In this document: positions 45,565 through 57,600 of the stretch, one piece after another
Layout: every line of letters begins with the position of its first letter
How positions within the stretch are numbered: position 1 is the stretch's first letter
Assembly: GCA_963978905.1 (NCBI GenBank)
Contig: OZ022256.1
Span: 18,077,231-18,141,230, forward strand
Reading direction: 5' to 3'
DNA: 64,000 nt
Source: Trichostrongylus colubriformis
Taxonomy: Eukaryota > Nematoda > Chromadorea > Rhabditida > Trichostrongylidae
Notes under the pieces: model-generated
Database searches by the model: none
What the model saw: the letters and a program-made list of their open reading frames with translations, nothing else
Told to the model about the DNA's origin: nothing
Made by a program: the position numbers and the translations under genes

Positions 45565-46848
45565 TTAGGTTGTTGCAAAATTAATTTTGTAAATGGACCG
45601 CATACTTCAAACTACTATAACTCAGCTTAAACACAAGTTTGTTAATCGAAGTAAAAACCATCAGAATCTACACACTTTTGCCAACGAACAGGCAATAAAT
45701 CTAAGCCCTCACTATAAAAACTACTATCACGAGAATCAACGAAGTCAAGAAAGGCACATTCAACGTTGTCTAAATTAGTAAATTGTTTCTGACGCAGATG
45801 AGAATTGAGGGCTCGAAAAAAGTGATAGTCTGTTGGGGAAAGGTCGGGAAAATACGCTGGGTGAGGGAGAACTTCTATACCCAAGTGGGCCAATTTTTGC
45901 CGAGTGATTTGTGAGGTGTGTGGCCTTGCGTTGTCCTGCAACAGGATCGGCCCTCCTCTATTCACCACCGCCAGCCACAATTTTTGCAACTTTCTATACA
46001 TTTGCTCCAGATCACAACAGTAAGACTCTGCTGTGACTGGCTGATCAGGTTGCAAGAAACTGTAATGGATTACACCTTTACTACACCACCACACAGTAAG
46101 CATAACGTTTTTAGGGTGAAGGCCGGGTTTACGAAAAGTTTTTGGAGGAGCATCCTTATCTACCCAGACTAATCCCCGCTTCCTGTTATCATAAAGAACC
46201 CATTTTTCATCTACAGTTATAATACGGTTTACAAATGGCTCATTTTTATGGCGAGCTAGGAGATTAGAGCAGGTGTCGAAACGTGCCAGACGCTGCTCAT
46301 CGGTCAGGTCATGAGGCACCCACTTCGACATCTTCTTCACCTTGCCGATTGTCAGCAAATGTCTGGCCACTGTAGAGTAATGTACGCCTAGGTCTTCTGC
46401 TAACGTACGAGTATTCGTCTCCGGATTTGCTTCGACGGCTCTCCTTAAATCTTGATCATTAAGCGATGACCTGCGGCCGCGACCCGACTTCTCTTCGAGA
46501 TCAAAATCGCCAGAAGCAAATTTTTTAAACCAGAGCTCCACTGTTAGTTCGCAAGGACAATTCGTCCCAAAAACACTGCTGAGATTACGAGCTGCCTCCG
46601 CTGGGGAGTGTTCCAATTTAAACTCATAAAGCATGATGACTCGATAGTCGCGTCGGTTCATGATTATACGCAGCCCTGGAAAAGGCCGGCTGGAAAACTT
46701 AGAGCGACATTCATAGAAGTTTCTGAAAGAGCAGAAAAAAACCCACCAAATGGTATGCCTGGCGTTCCTTGGGATGGAATAGTTCAGGGTAAAAAATCTA
46801 CTTATTTATACATACCTTGAAACCGAAATTAATTTTGCAACAACCTAA
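45565..46848 (-). mobile_element. Apparently intact mariner transposon (bandit/Hsmar1-like)
   Basis: At 1284 bp it has the normal mariner length. The ends are inverse copies beginning TTAGGTTGTTGCAAAATTAA (about 23-25 matching bases). TA flanks the left (45563-45564) and right (46849-46850). It encodes one uninterrupted transposase on the minus strand. The family resemblance is to bandit, described from a dog hookworm, and to the human Hsmar1/SETMAR lineage. Confidence 0.93.
45642..46661 (-). CDS. Mariner transposase, full length
   Basis: A 339-residue protein, close to the usual 340-350. It cuts and pastes the flanking element by binding its inverted repeats. An N-terminal paired helix-turn-helix region spans about residues 1-110 (with WFKKFASGDFDLEEKSGRGR at 44-63 and LGVHYSTVARHL at 91-102). 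WVPHDLT lies at 114-120. The catalytic triad is D151 (ITVDEKW), D243 (LLQDNARPH) and D278 (LSPTDYHFF), spaced 34 residues as in mariners. The usual YSPDL motif reads YFPDL here (S to F at 271), the one clear oddity. Starts at the first ATG, 46659-46661, following about 190 bases of 5' noncoding sequence inside the element. No stop or frameshift; activity is untested. Confidence 0.95.
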   Translation of the reverse strand: MNRRDYRVIMLYEFKLEHSPAEAARNLSSVFGTNCPCELTVELWFKKFASGDFDLEEKSGRGRRSSLNDQDLRRAVEANPETNTRTLAEDLGVHYSTVARHLLTIGKVKKMSKWVPHDLTDEQRLARFDTCSNLLARHKNEPFVNRIITVDEKWVLYDNRKRGLVWVDKDAPPKTFRKPGLHPKNVMLTVWWCSKGVIHYSFLQPDQPVTAESYCCDLEQMYRKLQKLWLAVVNRGGPILLQDNARPHTSQITRQKLAHLGIEVLPHPAYFPDLSPTDYHFFRALNSHLRQKQFTNLDNVECAFLDFVDSRDSSFYSEGLDLLPVRWQKCVDSDGFYFD

Positions 46849-46850
46849 TA

Positions 46851-48707
46851 GTATAGGAAATGGAATATGGAATGTGCCCTGAATTTCTGAATTTCATTGC
46901 CATAGCGAATCATGGAAATTTGTTCACCCCATGCAGTGGCCGGCTTCATCTGACAGTGTTACCGTATATCTAAGATTACAAGAAGAGGAGCAGTCAAGAC
47001 GAGACACTCGTGGCATATTTACAAATGAGCCTTGGTGATGGAAATCAACCGATTCACAACTTTACTCATAACTTGTGTACAAGGCACAGCAATCATACCA
47101 TAGGCTGTTCTGCTCCAACAGAGACACAAGCTCAAAGTTTTTCCATCACTCAACTGCCCTTGGCACACAAATTTTTCCACTTATTCCATCGCAAATCTTT
47201 CCCGAGGCTATTTCATGTGGCTCCATACTAGGATGACTGACTCGTCAGACCTTGCTTCAAGTTGAGAACCCGGCAGGAGATCAATGGAATCATGTTCTGG
47301 AAGGTTTGACGGATCCGCAGCGCTTTTGAATCAGTTTGATTCTATAAACTAAAGCGCCTTGCCGCTCGACTCGCCAACTATTGTTCCGAAGGACTAGTGG
47401 GGCCAATGCTTCATTATGTCTAACAGCATGTTCTTTATGTCCACATTCCCGTGAGCTTTGCGCCGAAATCGACGGAAACCATGAGCGTGCCATCATTGCA
47501 TCCCAAACCATAAGCGTGCTATCATTGAACCCCATTACTGGGACCCGCTTACACGTATCCAAACTTCCTCTTGACATGATTTACTCTACCACACGTTGTT
47601 GGCCACGATGGGTTGCCTTTAGCTGTTTAGGCCATGCAAACTTCTGAGTTTTAACAACAGTACGGCAAGGTGCGTGTCACCGTTGAAGCAAGTGACCGCG
47701 AGTCCATTTGAAAAGTTTTGAAATCTCAATAATACCATAAGCCCCAACCCAACGAGTACGCACCGTGTTAGAAGAAGATCCTGTGCATCCACTGAGCAGC
47801 AAACGAAAGAAAAAGCATCGATACAGACTGTATAAAGGGATACAACCTATTGTGAGACACCCTGTAGTTGCCAGAGTGAGGTGGAAATGAAGCGACGACT
47901 TCTTTAAAATTGTGTGTGAGGTTCGCTCAGTTGCAGCAGGCATTGGCTCAATTTATAACTCCAGTTTCGACCTTCATTTCATTACAACTGTGTTTGTTAC
48001 CCTTAGATAAGTAAGCAGCTGCTAGTATTCATGCTGCTCTCACTGTGAATGCCATCCATTATCCTATAGACTCACTGATGCCGCTGTTACGATCAGGAAG
48101 GAGATAGAAATCTTGTTATGCATCCTCCCATAGCTTGTGCTATACCACTTAGTGAATTATAGTTTAAGAGGTTGTAAGCAAATAATCATGATCTCCAAAA
48201 AATTTGAGCAGTTCCGGTAATCTACTAATTCAGGGTGGGGTCAGGCAACATAAGAGTATGAGGGGGAAGAATTAGCTTTGTTGTTCTTGATTGGCAAAAG
48301 CGTGCGACACATTACAATCGGACATGAAAGCTGGTACCGTCTGTTACTCACAGGGAAGTACACCACTGGCAGAGTGGTGTTAAGTGCCAATGAGTACTTC
48401 CCTACATTGCTGCCCAACGTCTAAGTCATCTACCCTCTTGAGAACCTGCCATTTGAGCACTAATGCCAGTGAACAATAATGAAATGTTATTTAAGCATTA
48501 AATGCCCGTGTTCGTGCGTCACACTATCAATTAGTGCTTGGAGAGCATTGTGTACCTGCGTCATACTAGCATTTAGTGCCTAGAGAACATTGTCTTACTG
48601 TTACTGGTGTATACTGGATACTCTCAACTTACCCTCACAGATGTCTGGAAACATTGTCGGTTACGAACTACGGCGCCGCATTCTGACCCACCTTTACCTG
48701 AGCACTT
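46851..48707. other. No gene; short tandem duplication near 48517-48600
   Basis: No gene recognised. A minus-strand frame at 47290-47577 (95 codons) has no domain. A 42-bp unit is duplicated (GCGTCACACTATCAATTAGT, then GCGTCATACTAGCATTTAGT) at about 48517-48600. Confidence 0.4.
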
Positions 48708-48709
48708 TA

Positions 48710-50307
48710 CGATACCGCACTCGTTTTCTAATTAATCGACAGGGGCGGCGGATTAATCACACTGTAGTCACACTGCCACAGTTCCGTTCAATGTGGATGA
48801 AATGGTAAAATAGTGTGGTGCGTTGAATTTGTCTCGGTGCGGGGTCAAACCATGTGTGAATTATCGAGTTTTGATAATTTGGTCTTATGAAGGTCTTTGA
48901 TCTTCTTGGAAGCTCACTGAAATTTCTTTTTTAACCTCGTGTAGAATTATGTTAAACCTATAAATGTATACATACTCAATGATTACCACAGATGATCTGC
49001 ACAGCCATTTTCTAGGGCACTATTCGAGATTGAATGACACTTCTCAGCAAGAGCTTCTCAGGACATTTTCGGAACTATCGAAGTCCGTTTCTCAAAATAA
49101 TCAAGGCTCTGGAAAAATCAATCACCTTCCACGTTGCGTTCTGCAGGACAGGTTGCGGTCCAGATAACAAGCAGGCATTTCTTTTATGGCCAAACCCTAA
49201 ACATCAGTGTACGGCGTATTTTGAACGTTAAATAAGCTCCTTTGTCAATAACATTTCAGCGATTGAAATTGCGTGCAATCTTTGAAAAGCACATTCTATA
49301 TTTCCATAACATGACAGCGGTAACCAAACAATGCTCAGAATCGTGAATATAGAAAGGATAATGATTTCACATGAAATTATGAAAGTGAACGAACAATTAC
49401 TAAATTTCGATGAAACATATAATACATATAGTTGTTCAACTGTGAAACGCCACTCAGTGATATCTTGGTTGTTTCACTGCTATAGTCTCGTTTTTCCACC
49501 ACTGCTGCCGTATCCTTCTCCTCAGTACACACTCTTGATCTCCAACCACTAACTATTGTAATTCGGGAATATCCCCATTCCTTTCTTCCAGGAAGCTACG
49601 GGCTCAATTTATTCGCAGCAAGAGAACTGGACCTACCTTGTGCTTTGAGAACCAAATAGAAACTGTTTCATCTGAGATTATATGTTGTGCGCTCCTTCAT
49701 ACTTTGATGTAAAATAGTGGCTTTCCTGGATCCGTGATTTCAAGCATGATTTGACTCCTGATTTTATATGTAGAAGTGTACATAGAATGTGCTCTTCAAA
49801 GACTGCATGTGATTTTCATTGGTTGGAATGTTATTGTAGGAATGAAAAGAAATTATTTAGCATGCATAATGCGCCTTACCCAGATGTTGAGGTCGCTGTA
49901 ATATAAGAAGCGATTTCCTTAACTTGGGAATGCCAGTTGAGTTCTGCAGTATGCAACACGTAGCTCATGCAGTGCTTTCTCTAGTTTTTGATCACTATGG
50001 GGAAGTGAGCTTCAATATCATGAAAAAAGGTAAAGGAAAGCTGAAAAGTAATGCTTTGGAGAATGCATTTGTGCAGATTATGCGTGAACAATTACTGGAT
50101 ATGTATATAATCTTGAGAGAAATCTACTTGAGGGTTAAGAAGGTTTAGAGAGCTCTCGACGAGGACTGTCATTGGTCGGATTGTCAGCGAAGACGAAGGA
50201 GGAGCTGGTGACTTGTTTAGCAAAATTCGATTATTTATGCTGCTCTTGTGTTGGGCTTTAATTCATTACTTGACGGAATAAATCTGAATTTCTTTTAAAC
50301 GGTGTTG
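48710..50307. mobile_element. Old copy of the CAATACC palindromic family
   Basis: The left end (CGATACCGCACTCG) and right end (CGGTGTTG, inverse CAACACCG) resemble the ends of the element at 59066, with TA at 48708-48709 and 50308-50309. 48710-48900 aligns by eye with 59066-59260, 49210-49440 with 59580-59830, 49780-49880 with 60985-61085, and 50184-50240 with 61400-61450. Both arms of the palindrome are thus present but strongly diverged. The 74-codon frame at 49924-50148 has no recognised domain. Confidence 0.62.
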
Positions 50308-50992
50308 TATTTGCGCAAATGGTGCTTGCGCCTCCAAATAAATAAAGAAATAAATAGAACTCGATGAATCATACGTGGCTGACTCCGTATCGAGATTCGA
50401 TGCTCCCCACGTTTTCCCATTTCATCTACTCCAAACAAAATTGTGATGGTTAAACAGCTTTCTAGTGATTAATCCGTCGCCTTGTATCGATTAGCAGAAA
50501 ACGTGAGTGACAGTGTAGTGAAGGTGTTACAAACAATATCTTAGGCTCTTATTCTGGTGCCTTTATTTCAGTCGGAGTTTTACAATGACTTTAAAAATTG
50601 AATTGAATTTTTCAGAGACAACTCTGAAGCTTAAAATTAGCTGTTGATACCGAATCGTCCAAGTTGTTGATAATGCTCAAATTGTTGATATCAAATTAAC
50701 CAAATTTTTTCTCGAAATAGTCGCAAACCTTGTTTACTGGCTTTTTATGACCTATTACAGTTGTAAGATTCATGTGCACAGCGGCTGTCTGGAAAAGTAA
50801 AGAAATCAGCGGCTGCGAACTCCCTCGACTTTTTAGGTTCTGACGAAGGCAGTATCTTGAAACGTAGCTTTACAATAGTTCTATTGTTTCAGTAATGTAT
50901 TCATGGAACCTGAACACGGATTAAGTAAGGCTCATTTCTAAACTACGATTCCACCCCTGTTTTATGTGGATTCAAGCCACACAACCCAAATA

Positions 50993-52445
50993 CAATACCC
51001 GCCTTAAGTTTTCAAAAGAAAACGCGGAAAGCGCGGATCCGCGTTTTTTTCGTTTTTTTGCTGTAACTCGGTTTGTTTTGCCTCAATCTCTATATAAATA
51101 TATATTAATCGAATCAGCTCACCGAGCTCTATAGAATGGTTACTTCAAACTTTCAAAAAGCTAACTTTTTATGTACTCGCATGCACGAAGTGCCAGTGGG
51201 CACTCACCTGCTAGCGACGCGCGCTATAATTATAACCAGGAGGCAAATCTGCCGTCATCATACAAAACTCAACAACTTACAGGAATACTATCCTTGTTAA
51301 AACTGAATTAAAAATAGTTTCTCAATCTTTGATGGTGGTATTTAATTAGGTGTCACTTCACCCAGTATGCTATAGTAATCACCATCTGATTATTGTTCAA
51401 AAAAAAATTAAATTTTTTTGAATTTCAACGGTCTTACCTCATCCATGGAAAAATTCAGTGTACCGGTAGTGTGTATCACAATTTTATTATAAAAACCATG
51501 ATCACAAGTGAAATTATCGAACCTTTTCAAAAGTTTTACCGTTCTACCCTGTCTGACCCCTCGATCTCATAGCAATTAGTAAGCCTCTGTAAAGGTACAC
51601 CCTTGATTTCTTACTTAGTTCCGGAATTAGTAAAATGGAAAATGGTTTTCATAAATATTATTTGCCTGTGGAAATGAACTGCCAGTAACTGCAATGCCTT
51701 AGTTTTGTTACCTTTTACTTATTAATCAGAAAACAGTGCTGACACTGTAGACATGCACTTTTCATAGAACTACAATGTGATCCAATTCCTCTGGTTAATA
51801 CAGTGGCATATCATTGTGCAAGGCCGATCAATACCTGTCTAGGAGATCCAAGTGAGGCGACTAATTGCTACGAGATTGAGGGGTCAGACTGGATAGAAAG
51901 GCAAAAAGGTTGGGAAGGACTGTTATTTTCGCTGATGGTCATGATGTATTGAGTTTATACATTAATCAGTGATGATACAGTTCACCGAAACAGTTGAAAT
52001 TTTCTTAAATGAAGTCAGATAGTTGAAACCTAAAAAAACTTGTTTCCAAACGATCATCGATGATGACTACCATAGCTGGTTGAACTGATACCAAAACGAC
52101 CAATGTGATCACTAGAGAATCAACTTGATTTTCATTTAGTTTTGAATAGGATGGCAGCTCTGTGGATTCCTGAGCTATGTTGGGGACAGCTTTGCCTCCT
52201 GGTTATAATTATAGCGCGCGTCGCTCGCTGTAGAGTGCCCACTGGTGCTTTGTGCATGCGAGAATGTAAAAAGTTAGCTTTTTGAAAATTTGAATAAACC
52301 ATCTTATAGAGCTCGATGAGTTGATTCGAAAGATGTATACTTATAAGAAGATTTGATGAAGACGAACCGAGTTATAGCGAAAAAACGAAAAAAACGCGGA
52401 TCCGGGCTTTCCGCGTTTTCTTTTGAAAACTTAAGGCGGGTATTG
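50993..52445. mobile_element. Long-palindrome element, 1453 bp
   Basis: Ends CAATACCCGCCTTAAGTTTT and its inverse are flanked by TA (50991-50992, 52446-52447). The outer 260 bp of the arms are well conserved (CTATAATTATAACCAGGAGG on the left, its inverse on the right). The symmetry continues in weaker form to about 51590 and 51853 (CTGACCCCTCGATCTCATAG against its inverse CTACGAGATTGAGGGGTCAG), leaving a spacer of about 260 bp. No transposase frame. Shares its first seven bases with the 59066-61593 element. Confidence 0.82.
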
Positions 52446-52447
52446 TA

Positions 52448-55017
52448 TACTGCTGTAGAATTCGCCCAATACGAACATAAAATCAAAAAAATGTAAGCAA
52501 CGGAGCTTGAAGAGAACCTTTCCTCTTCAAATTCATTGCTCTATTTTTTCATCTATCGGCTTTCACATTTATGTGCTGGGCGCATGACTTACGATCTTGC
52601 TTCAGTCAATAATCCCCGAGGACCAACGAATAATTCTCAAGCCAGATGAGCCCCTCGGGCTCATTCAGTAACTACTTGTCTCAAAATGACGTCGATGGCT
52701 GTCAGTTTTTTTGAGATATGGGCAGCACTAGTATACGCCAGAGAATTCGTGACACCCTCAAAACCGATATATGTGACTCCTTTCCCCAGCACACGGTCAC
52801 AGGATTAAAAAGAGATCTATGAAAGGGTCATAGAGTTGTCAAGTGAAAATCTGAAAGCTCACCTTGAATTTTCCTAGTGTTGAAGTCAATGCCTTCGGGT
52901 ACTCTCACGATGGATACGTGACGTCCAAACAGAGATAACGGACTCCTACTTCGATGTCATGTACCTACTTTGCTTCCCTTCTGCCTTGTTGCCATTTCCC
53001 GATGTTGCTATTCGAAAGCCACCACGCTAATGCTGGTTAAGCTAAGGGCATTTTGAGAGCACAATCACCTGTCATTATGCTTCGTGATAATAGCCACCAT
53101 GATTTTCGCCGCCGAGGTTACTATCAGGTACTGATTAACTTTGTGTAGTTGTTTTTGTGTCGCCATGTGACTAATGTGCACTTCCTCGTAGCTGAGTGCA
53201 ATGGTTTTTGATCAAATAATGTATAAGAACTTGGTCTCTCAATGCTTTCCAGAAATGACTTTTGCGTCATTTGAGTGATATTAGATTATGAGCACGACCT
53301 AATAATGACATAGAACACAATGACCAGGGTGCTGTTGACAAAACATCGGAGCAGCATCTTTGTTTACGATTATCCATCACCCAATTTTATTCTCATTAGC
53401 TAGTATTTCATCGTAAGAAAAAATATACAATGCTGTTCTTTTCAACATTTTGTACACCGTTAGCGGATTGCCAATAAATTCTGAGATCATACTTGTTTAT
53501 GTGCTCTTAAACCAGCCATTAGATTTTTCAATGATTGATACATTGGCATTGGTGGGACCGTCAGCGAAGAGAATATAAGTAGGTGATTATCGTGTGATTT
53601 CTGTCTAAGATTCCATCATAATCATTTTGTCTACGAGACAGTTTGTAAAATTCTTTACGCAGACTTCAAATTCAGATGACAAATAGTTCTTTGGGAACTT
53701 ATGTTGTGAACGGCTCGTAGGAAAAGGGAGACGGGCTATTCCGGCAGCTCATTATCGTGCAAGCTGCGCGGGGCGGACTGTGCGTCATCGACGGCAGATT
53801 CGGGATGATCGGATGTTTTTCTACAAAACATTATTTCACTTTTTCATCAACTTACTTAGTATCAGTATGTAGCACCGACATGATCATTTATTGACGACTT
53901 TTTTTTATAGAGCATAGGCACAGACGTCTCAGATGCGTCGACCGAGAGGGAGGGGGCGAGGTGAGAGGGGGTTTTGAAAGAAGCGTATTTTTCAGGACTC
54001 TCTCAGGTGGTTCGTGTTTTTCGAAAAAATTTTTCGGCGCCAGATTCTACCCTGCTTTGAAGTTTTTATACTGTATTTAAGGAAGGAGATGTGGGTTTTT
54101 TGCACAAGCATAAAATTATAGGAGTGGTGGTGGATGAGGAGCACAGAGAACGTGATGGAAACCTATTCTTATACAGAGAATTGTTTTATGCATTCTAGTA
54201 ATCCCACCAGTTGTTTTGGGCAGAAACTCGCATTCCCGTTTATTTGCTTTAATCAGTGGAGCTCAAGTTTTGTGGCGGTACTTTAATGTCTTTTATTCAT
54301 CAATATTACCTTCTTCTTCCAGATCCTCAACATTCAAATATGTAGAGCGTCCAGTGAAACCGTAATGCGACATTTCAGTAATTTAAATAATCCATTCTGT
54401 CTATATCTCCATGTAAGAGGTCTTTCAGAAAACTATGTTACAGCTCATCATGTACACATAACACCAGGGGAGTCGCGATTGATCGTTTTACCACATGAAC
54501 AGCCGAAAAATAAAAAAGAGCCCTGTCAGACGCACTCTCAAGAACAAAAGAAGCTGCAATTCAGCTCTCGAAGCGAAACCGCATGAAGCCACCCGGTAAA
54601 AGAACAAAAAATTGAAAATGTAACTTTCAGAACAGTCTCCGTGAAACTTATCATTTGTATCTACTTGAACACTTTACCATAAAGCAAAAATCTGAAAATT
54701 GTTTGTGAAGCGATTTCGGAGTTTTTTCTCTGTGGCATCTTTGAACAACCCGTTCTCTTGAAATACAAATTCCAACCAAATTAAAACTCGAAGTGCTTCT
54801 CATATGTAAGAGACTCAACCTTTCTGTGCATGAGTTATGTGACAAGAGGTCTTTCTGAAAAGGATCCTTTCCTCATGGATCTCTTAATGGCGGCGAATTA
54901 TGATAGAAACGTGGTTCTAAACCAAATTGTTGACCGAATTTGAACCGAAGCTTGAATAGAACAAGATTCGGTCTTCGAACCGTTCGATACTCTGGCAGAC
55001 TTTTGGATCCACTATCG
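52448..55017. other. No gene recognised
   Basis: Nothing recognisable; frames are shorter than 75 codons. A purine-rich stretch (GAGAGGGAGGGGGCGAGGTG) lies near 53943. Confidence 0.35.
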
Positions 55018-55116
55018 TCTTATATTTACGAAGCGGCAGGAAAGGCCTGCGATGGGTGTCGAACCCGTTACTGTGTGGCTCGCGCCGGCCCTGTTTGCCG
55101 GTGTGCCAACATAGCA
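55018..55116 (-). repeat. tRNA-like (SINE-like) segment
   Basis: On the minus strand, an A-box-like TGGCACACCGG is followed by a B-box GGGTTCGACACCC. The acceptor stem is not formed, so a tRNA-derived repeat is more likely than a gene. Confidence 0.42.
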
Positions 55117-55617
55117 GCACTGAGAGATGTCGTTCTCCTCAGCAGGAAATCACGTTGGCGCAGCTCCACAATGCTGGGTTAGCAGCATATGACATGGAGT
55201 TAGAGGTTAGCAGCATATTACATGTCCGTTGACATGGATGTGTTGACTGCGCGAACGTCATAAAAAAGTGAATATACGTACGCAACCTGATTTTTTTGAA
55301 TGGTGCGTCTTATCTTGGGCGGAAAAATCAGAGTACGCAAGATTAATAGGCAGGATCCAACAGTCCCTAGTTAGGTCACCTACATTTTCAAAATCAGTAG
55401 GTTAGCACACTTTGCATATTGATGTATAGCAAGTCTCTATATGTTCTGAAAAAGGTGACTTCGAGCTCAAGCGGATTCAATTAAGATTGGTTCCCCAATT
55501 GTGAAAGCTATTCCTTGAGTTCCACAGAATATGAGTTAACGAAAGAGTTCTGTGTTGGCGGATACATAATGAACGAATTGAAGTCAATATTCGTGAAAGC
55601 AAAACCAAATTTTGCAA

Positions 55618-55742
55618 GGACCCTGAGTTGTGGGCAAAAACTTGACCTCAGACGGCTCTCGCAACTGCATTCTATCCTTTCTTGGCATGTGCTCCATTCT
55701 ATCATGTTACCGAGACCCTTTCGCCTTAACTCAGCTTCTTAA
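55618..55742 (-). repeat. SINE-like family A, second copy
   Basis: Similar to 17315-17448 in the same orientation at both ends (CCCTGAGTTGTGGGCAAAAA and CCTTTCGCCTTAACTCAGCT), with a diverged middle. Confidence 0.5.
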
Positions 55743-56595
55743 TTATATGTTCGTCATAGCAAAGAAATAGCGGCTAACAAAAATTAAAAATTTTGAAAAA
55801 CTGTGAGCTACCAGATTGTGAGAAAATTTTCTGTAGGTTTCCGCCACTTTATCTTTCTTAGTTCACAACTTGGCCCAAACAGCATCTCTCACATAATGGG
55901 TTCCACTTGATTTATCGCGCTTTCATCAACATATTACATATCTAGTTTTCGATGGAAGTCCAACTATTTACATCATGCTGAAAATCGACTCCAAACTGTT
56001 ACACTTTCTGAAAACTGCTCTGGTAGAAGCTAACGAAGTGTTTGGAAAAATAACGTGTTGTATGCGCTGAGCCTGGCGAGCACAGAGGAAGAGGGGGAGG
56101 GGGGCTTTGGCCTGCAACTCGTTCAAGTTTTGGAAGACGATGTCGAAAAATGCATCAAGGTTGCTGTTCACGGTGCCGCAGCACCCATTTTTCAACTTTT
56201 GATGAATCCAAGTTACCTGAGTCACAACCATGTCTATGTGGGGTAAGATATTACTTTTAGGTTTCTCCTCAAATACGAAGGCTCACCGCTTTATGGTGTT
56301 TGATTAGAGCTCTTTGAACCATCGCAATTAAACGGTACATTTCCACTTTGCGGTCGATGAAACCAGGTACAAATTGCACTATCCAATGCAGTGCCCTCTC
56401 CATTGACAGTGTTTACACTTCGAATCCTTCACGACTTCACGAATACTCTAGAACTACTCACGAAGTGGACTCTCCAACACACTGATGCCCTTTTTACGCA
56501 TGCCACATATACATATGACATTGGCGCACTGTGCGCGTGCATACTCCGCTACAAAAAAAGGAAATTGTCACTAGATTCCAAGCTACCAAACAGTT
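55743..56595. other. No gene recognised
   Basis: Frames of 63-135 codons occur on both strands around 55968-56798, in part created by the inverted repeat that follows. No domain seen. Confidence 0.35.
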
Positions 56596-56722
56596 TCGTG
56601 AGGTTACTACTAGGATGCTGGGTTATGGGCAAAAGCTTCGGTGTCGGACGGTACTCAAACCGCACTTCATGCTTCCCGTCCGACTGCGAAGCTTTTGCCC
56701 ATGACTCAGCATCCTACATAGT
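56596..56722. repeat. Inverted pair of SINE-like family A fragments
   Basis: The left half has AGGATGCTGGGTTATGGGCA and AAAGCTTCGGTGTCGGACGG; the right half is nearly its inverse. Each half matches the same segment of the copy at 17320. The short palindrome is a head-to-head duplication. Confidence 0.7.
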
Positions 56723-57279
56723 AGTAACTTTCGCATCGTGGGCTGCGGCGATAATCAGCAGCTATCTAAAGGCAAAAATATCAAAATCAGTTGCTTGAGG
56801 ATTTAAGTAAACTAGCGTATTCTCGGCTCTGCTAGATAAACTCCTCTGGAGACATGACACAACATACGGCATACTGTAAGCTTGAGAAAAGGATGCCAAG
56901 CAACTTCTTCTCGGGCACAATCGACGAAGAAAGTTATCTTACAATCATCACTATTCACAGATTACATGTTGCCTGGTGTAGGAACGTTCTCATTTACGAT
57001 TTATGAGCAGGCCGTCCTTTTATGATAAAGCCTTAAACCCTATTGCACGATGCCTTCTGGATACATCATCCTTTTTCACCCCTAAAATTTCATGTTTGAG
57101 CAATAAAACACGATTAAATCTTCAAAACTTTTTTAAATTCGTGAAATTACAGCTGTATTCAAACAGTGCGTTCAATTGTGCATTTGGGAAAATTGTAAAT
57201 TCCACATTGGAAGTGAATATAGTTTGAAAACACGCAAACACAGATGAAATTCACGTCATTGCGCCGAAGGGAAAATTCG
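56723..57279. other. No gene recognised
   Basis: AT-rich; nothing supported. Confidence 0.3.
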
Positions 57280-57600
57280 CTCTTCGAGAAACATTTCAAA
57301 CCATCGTGAAATGCTCTTTCTAGAAGGTACCTTGCAATTTTTAGAAAAATACACCAGGAAGTAAATTTGGCACGGAATTTGGGCGAGACATCAAACGTGA
57401 GAAAGTAAGCATGGAGGAATCGGGGTCCTTTTTAGAGGCAGTAAGGGATTTTTGTAAACTTTCAAGGAGAAGATGTTGACTAACCTACCGAATTTGACCA
57501 TTTTATGATTGAACTCGTCACACCGAGGCACTTCATCCATTTCGAACGAAGTCATGAGGGTGCCATTGATCGCACGGTGCCAGAATTTCATAGAGCGTGA
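57280..57600. repeat. Partial, diverged arm of the CAATACC palindromic family
   Basis: The stretch 57466-57590 (GAGAAGATGTTGACTAACCT, GAATTTGACCATTTTATGAT, CGAACGAAGTCATGAGGGTG) parallels 61400-61530 of the large element (GAGAAGCTGGTGACCTACTT, AAATTCGACATCTCATAGGT, TAACGAAGTTATGACGGGGC). Only one arm was found. Confidence 0.5.
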
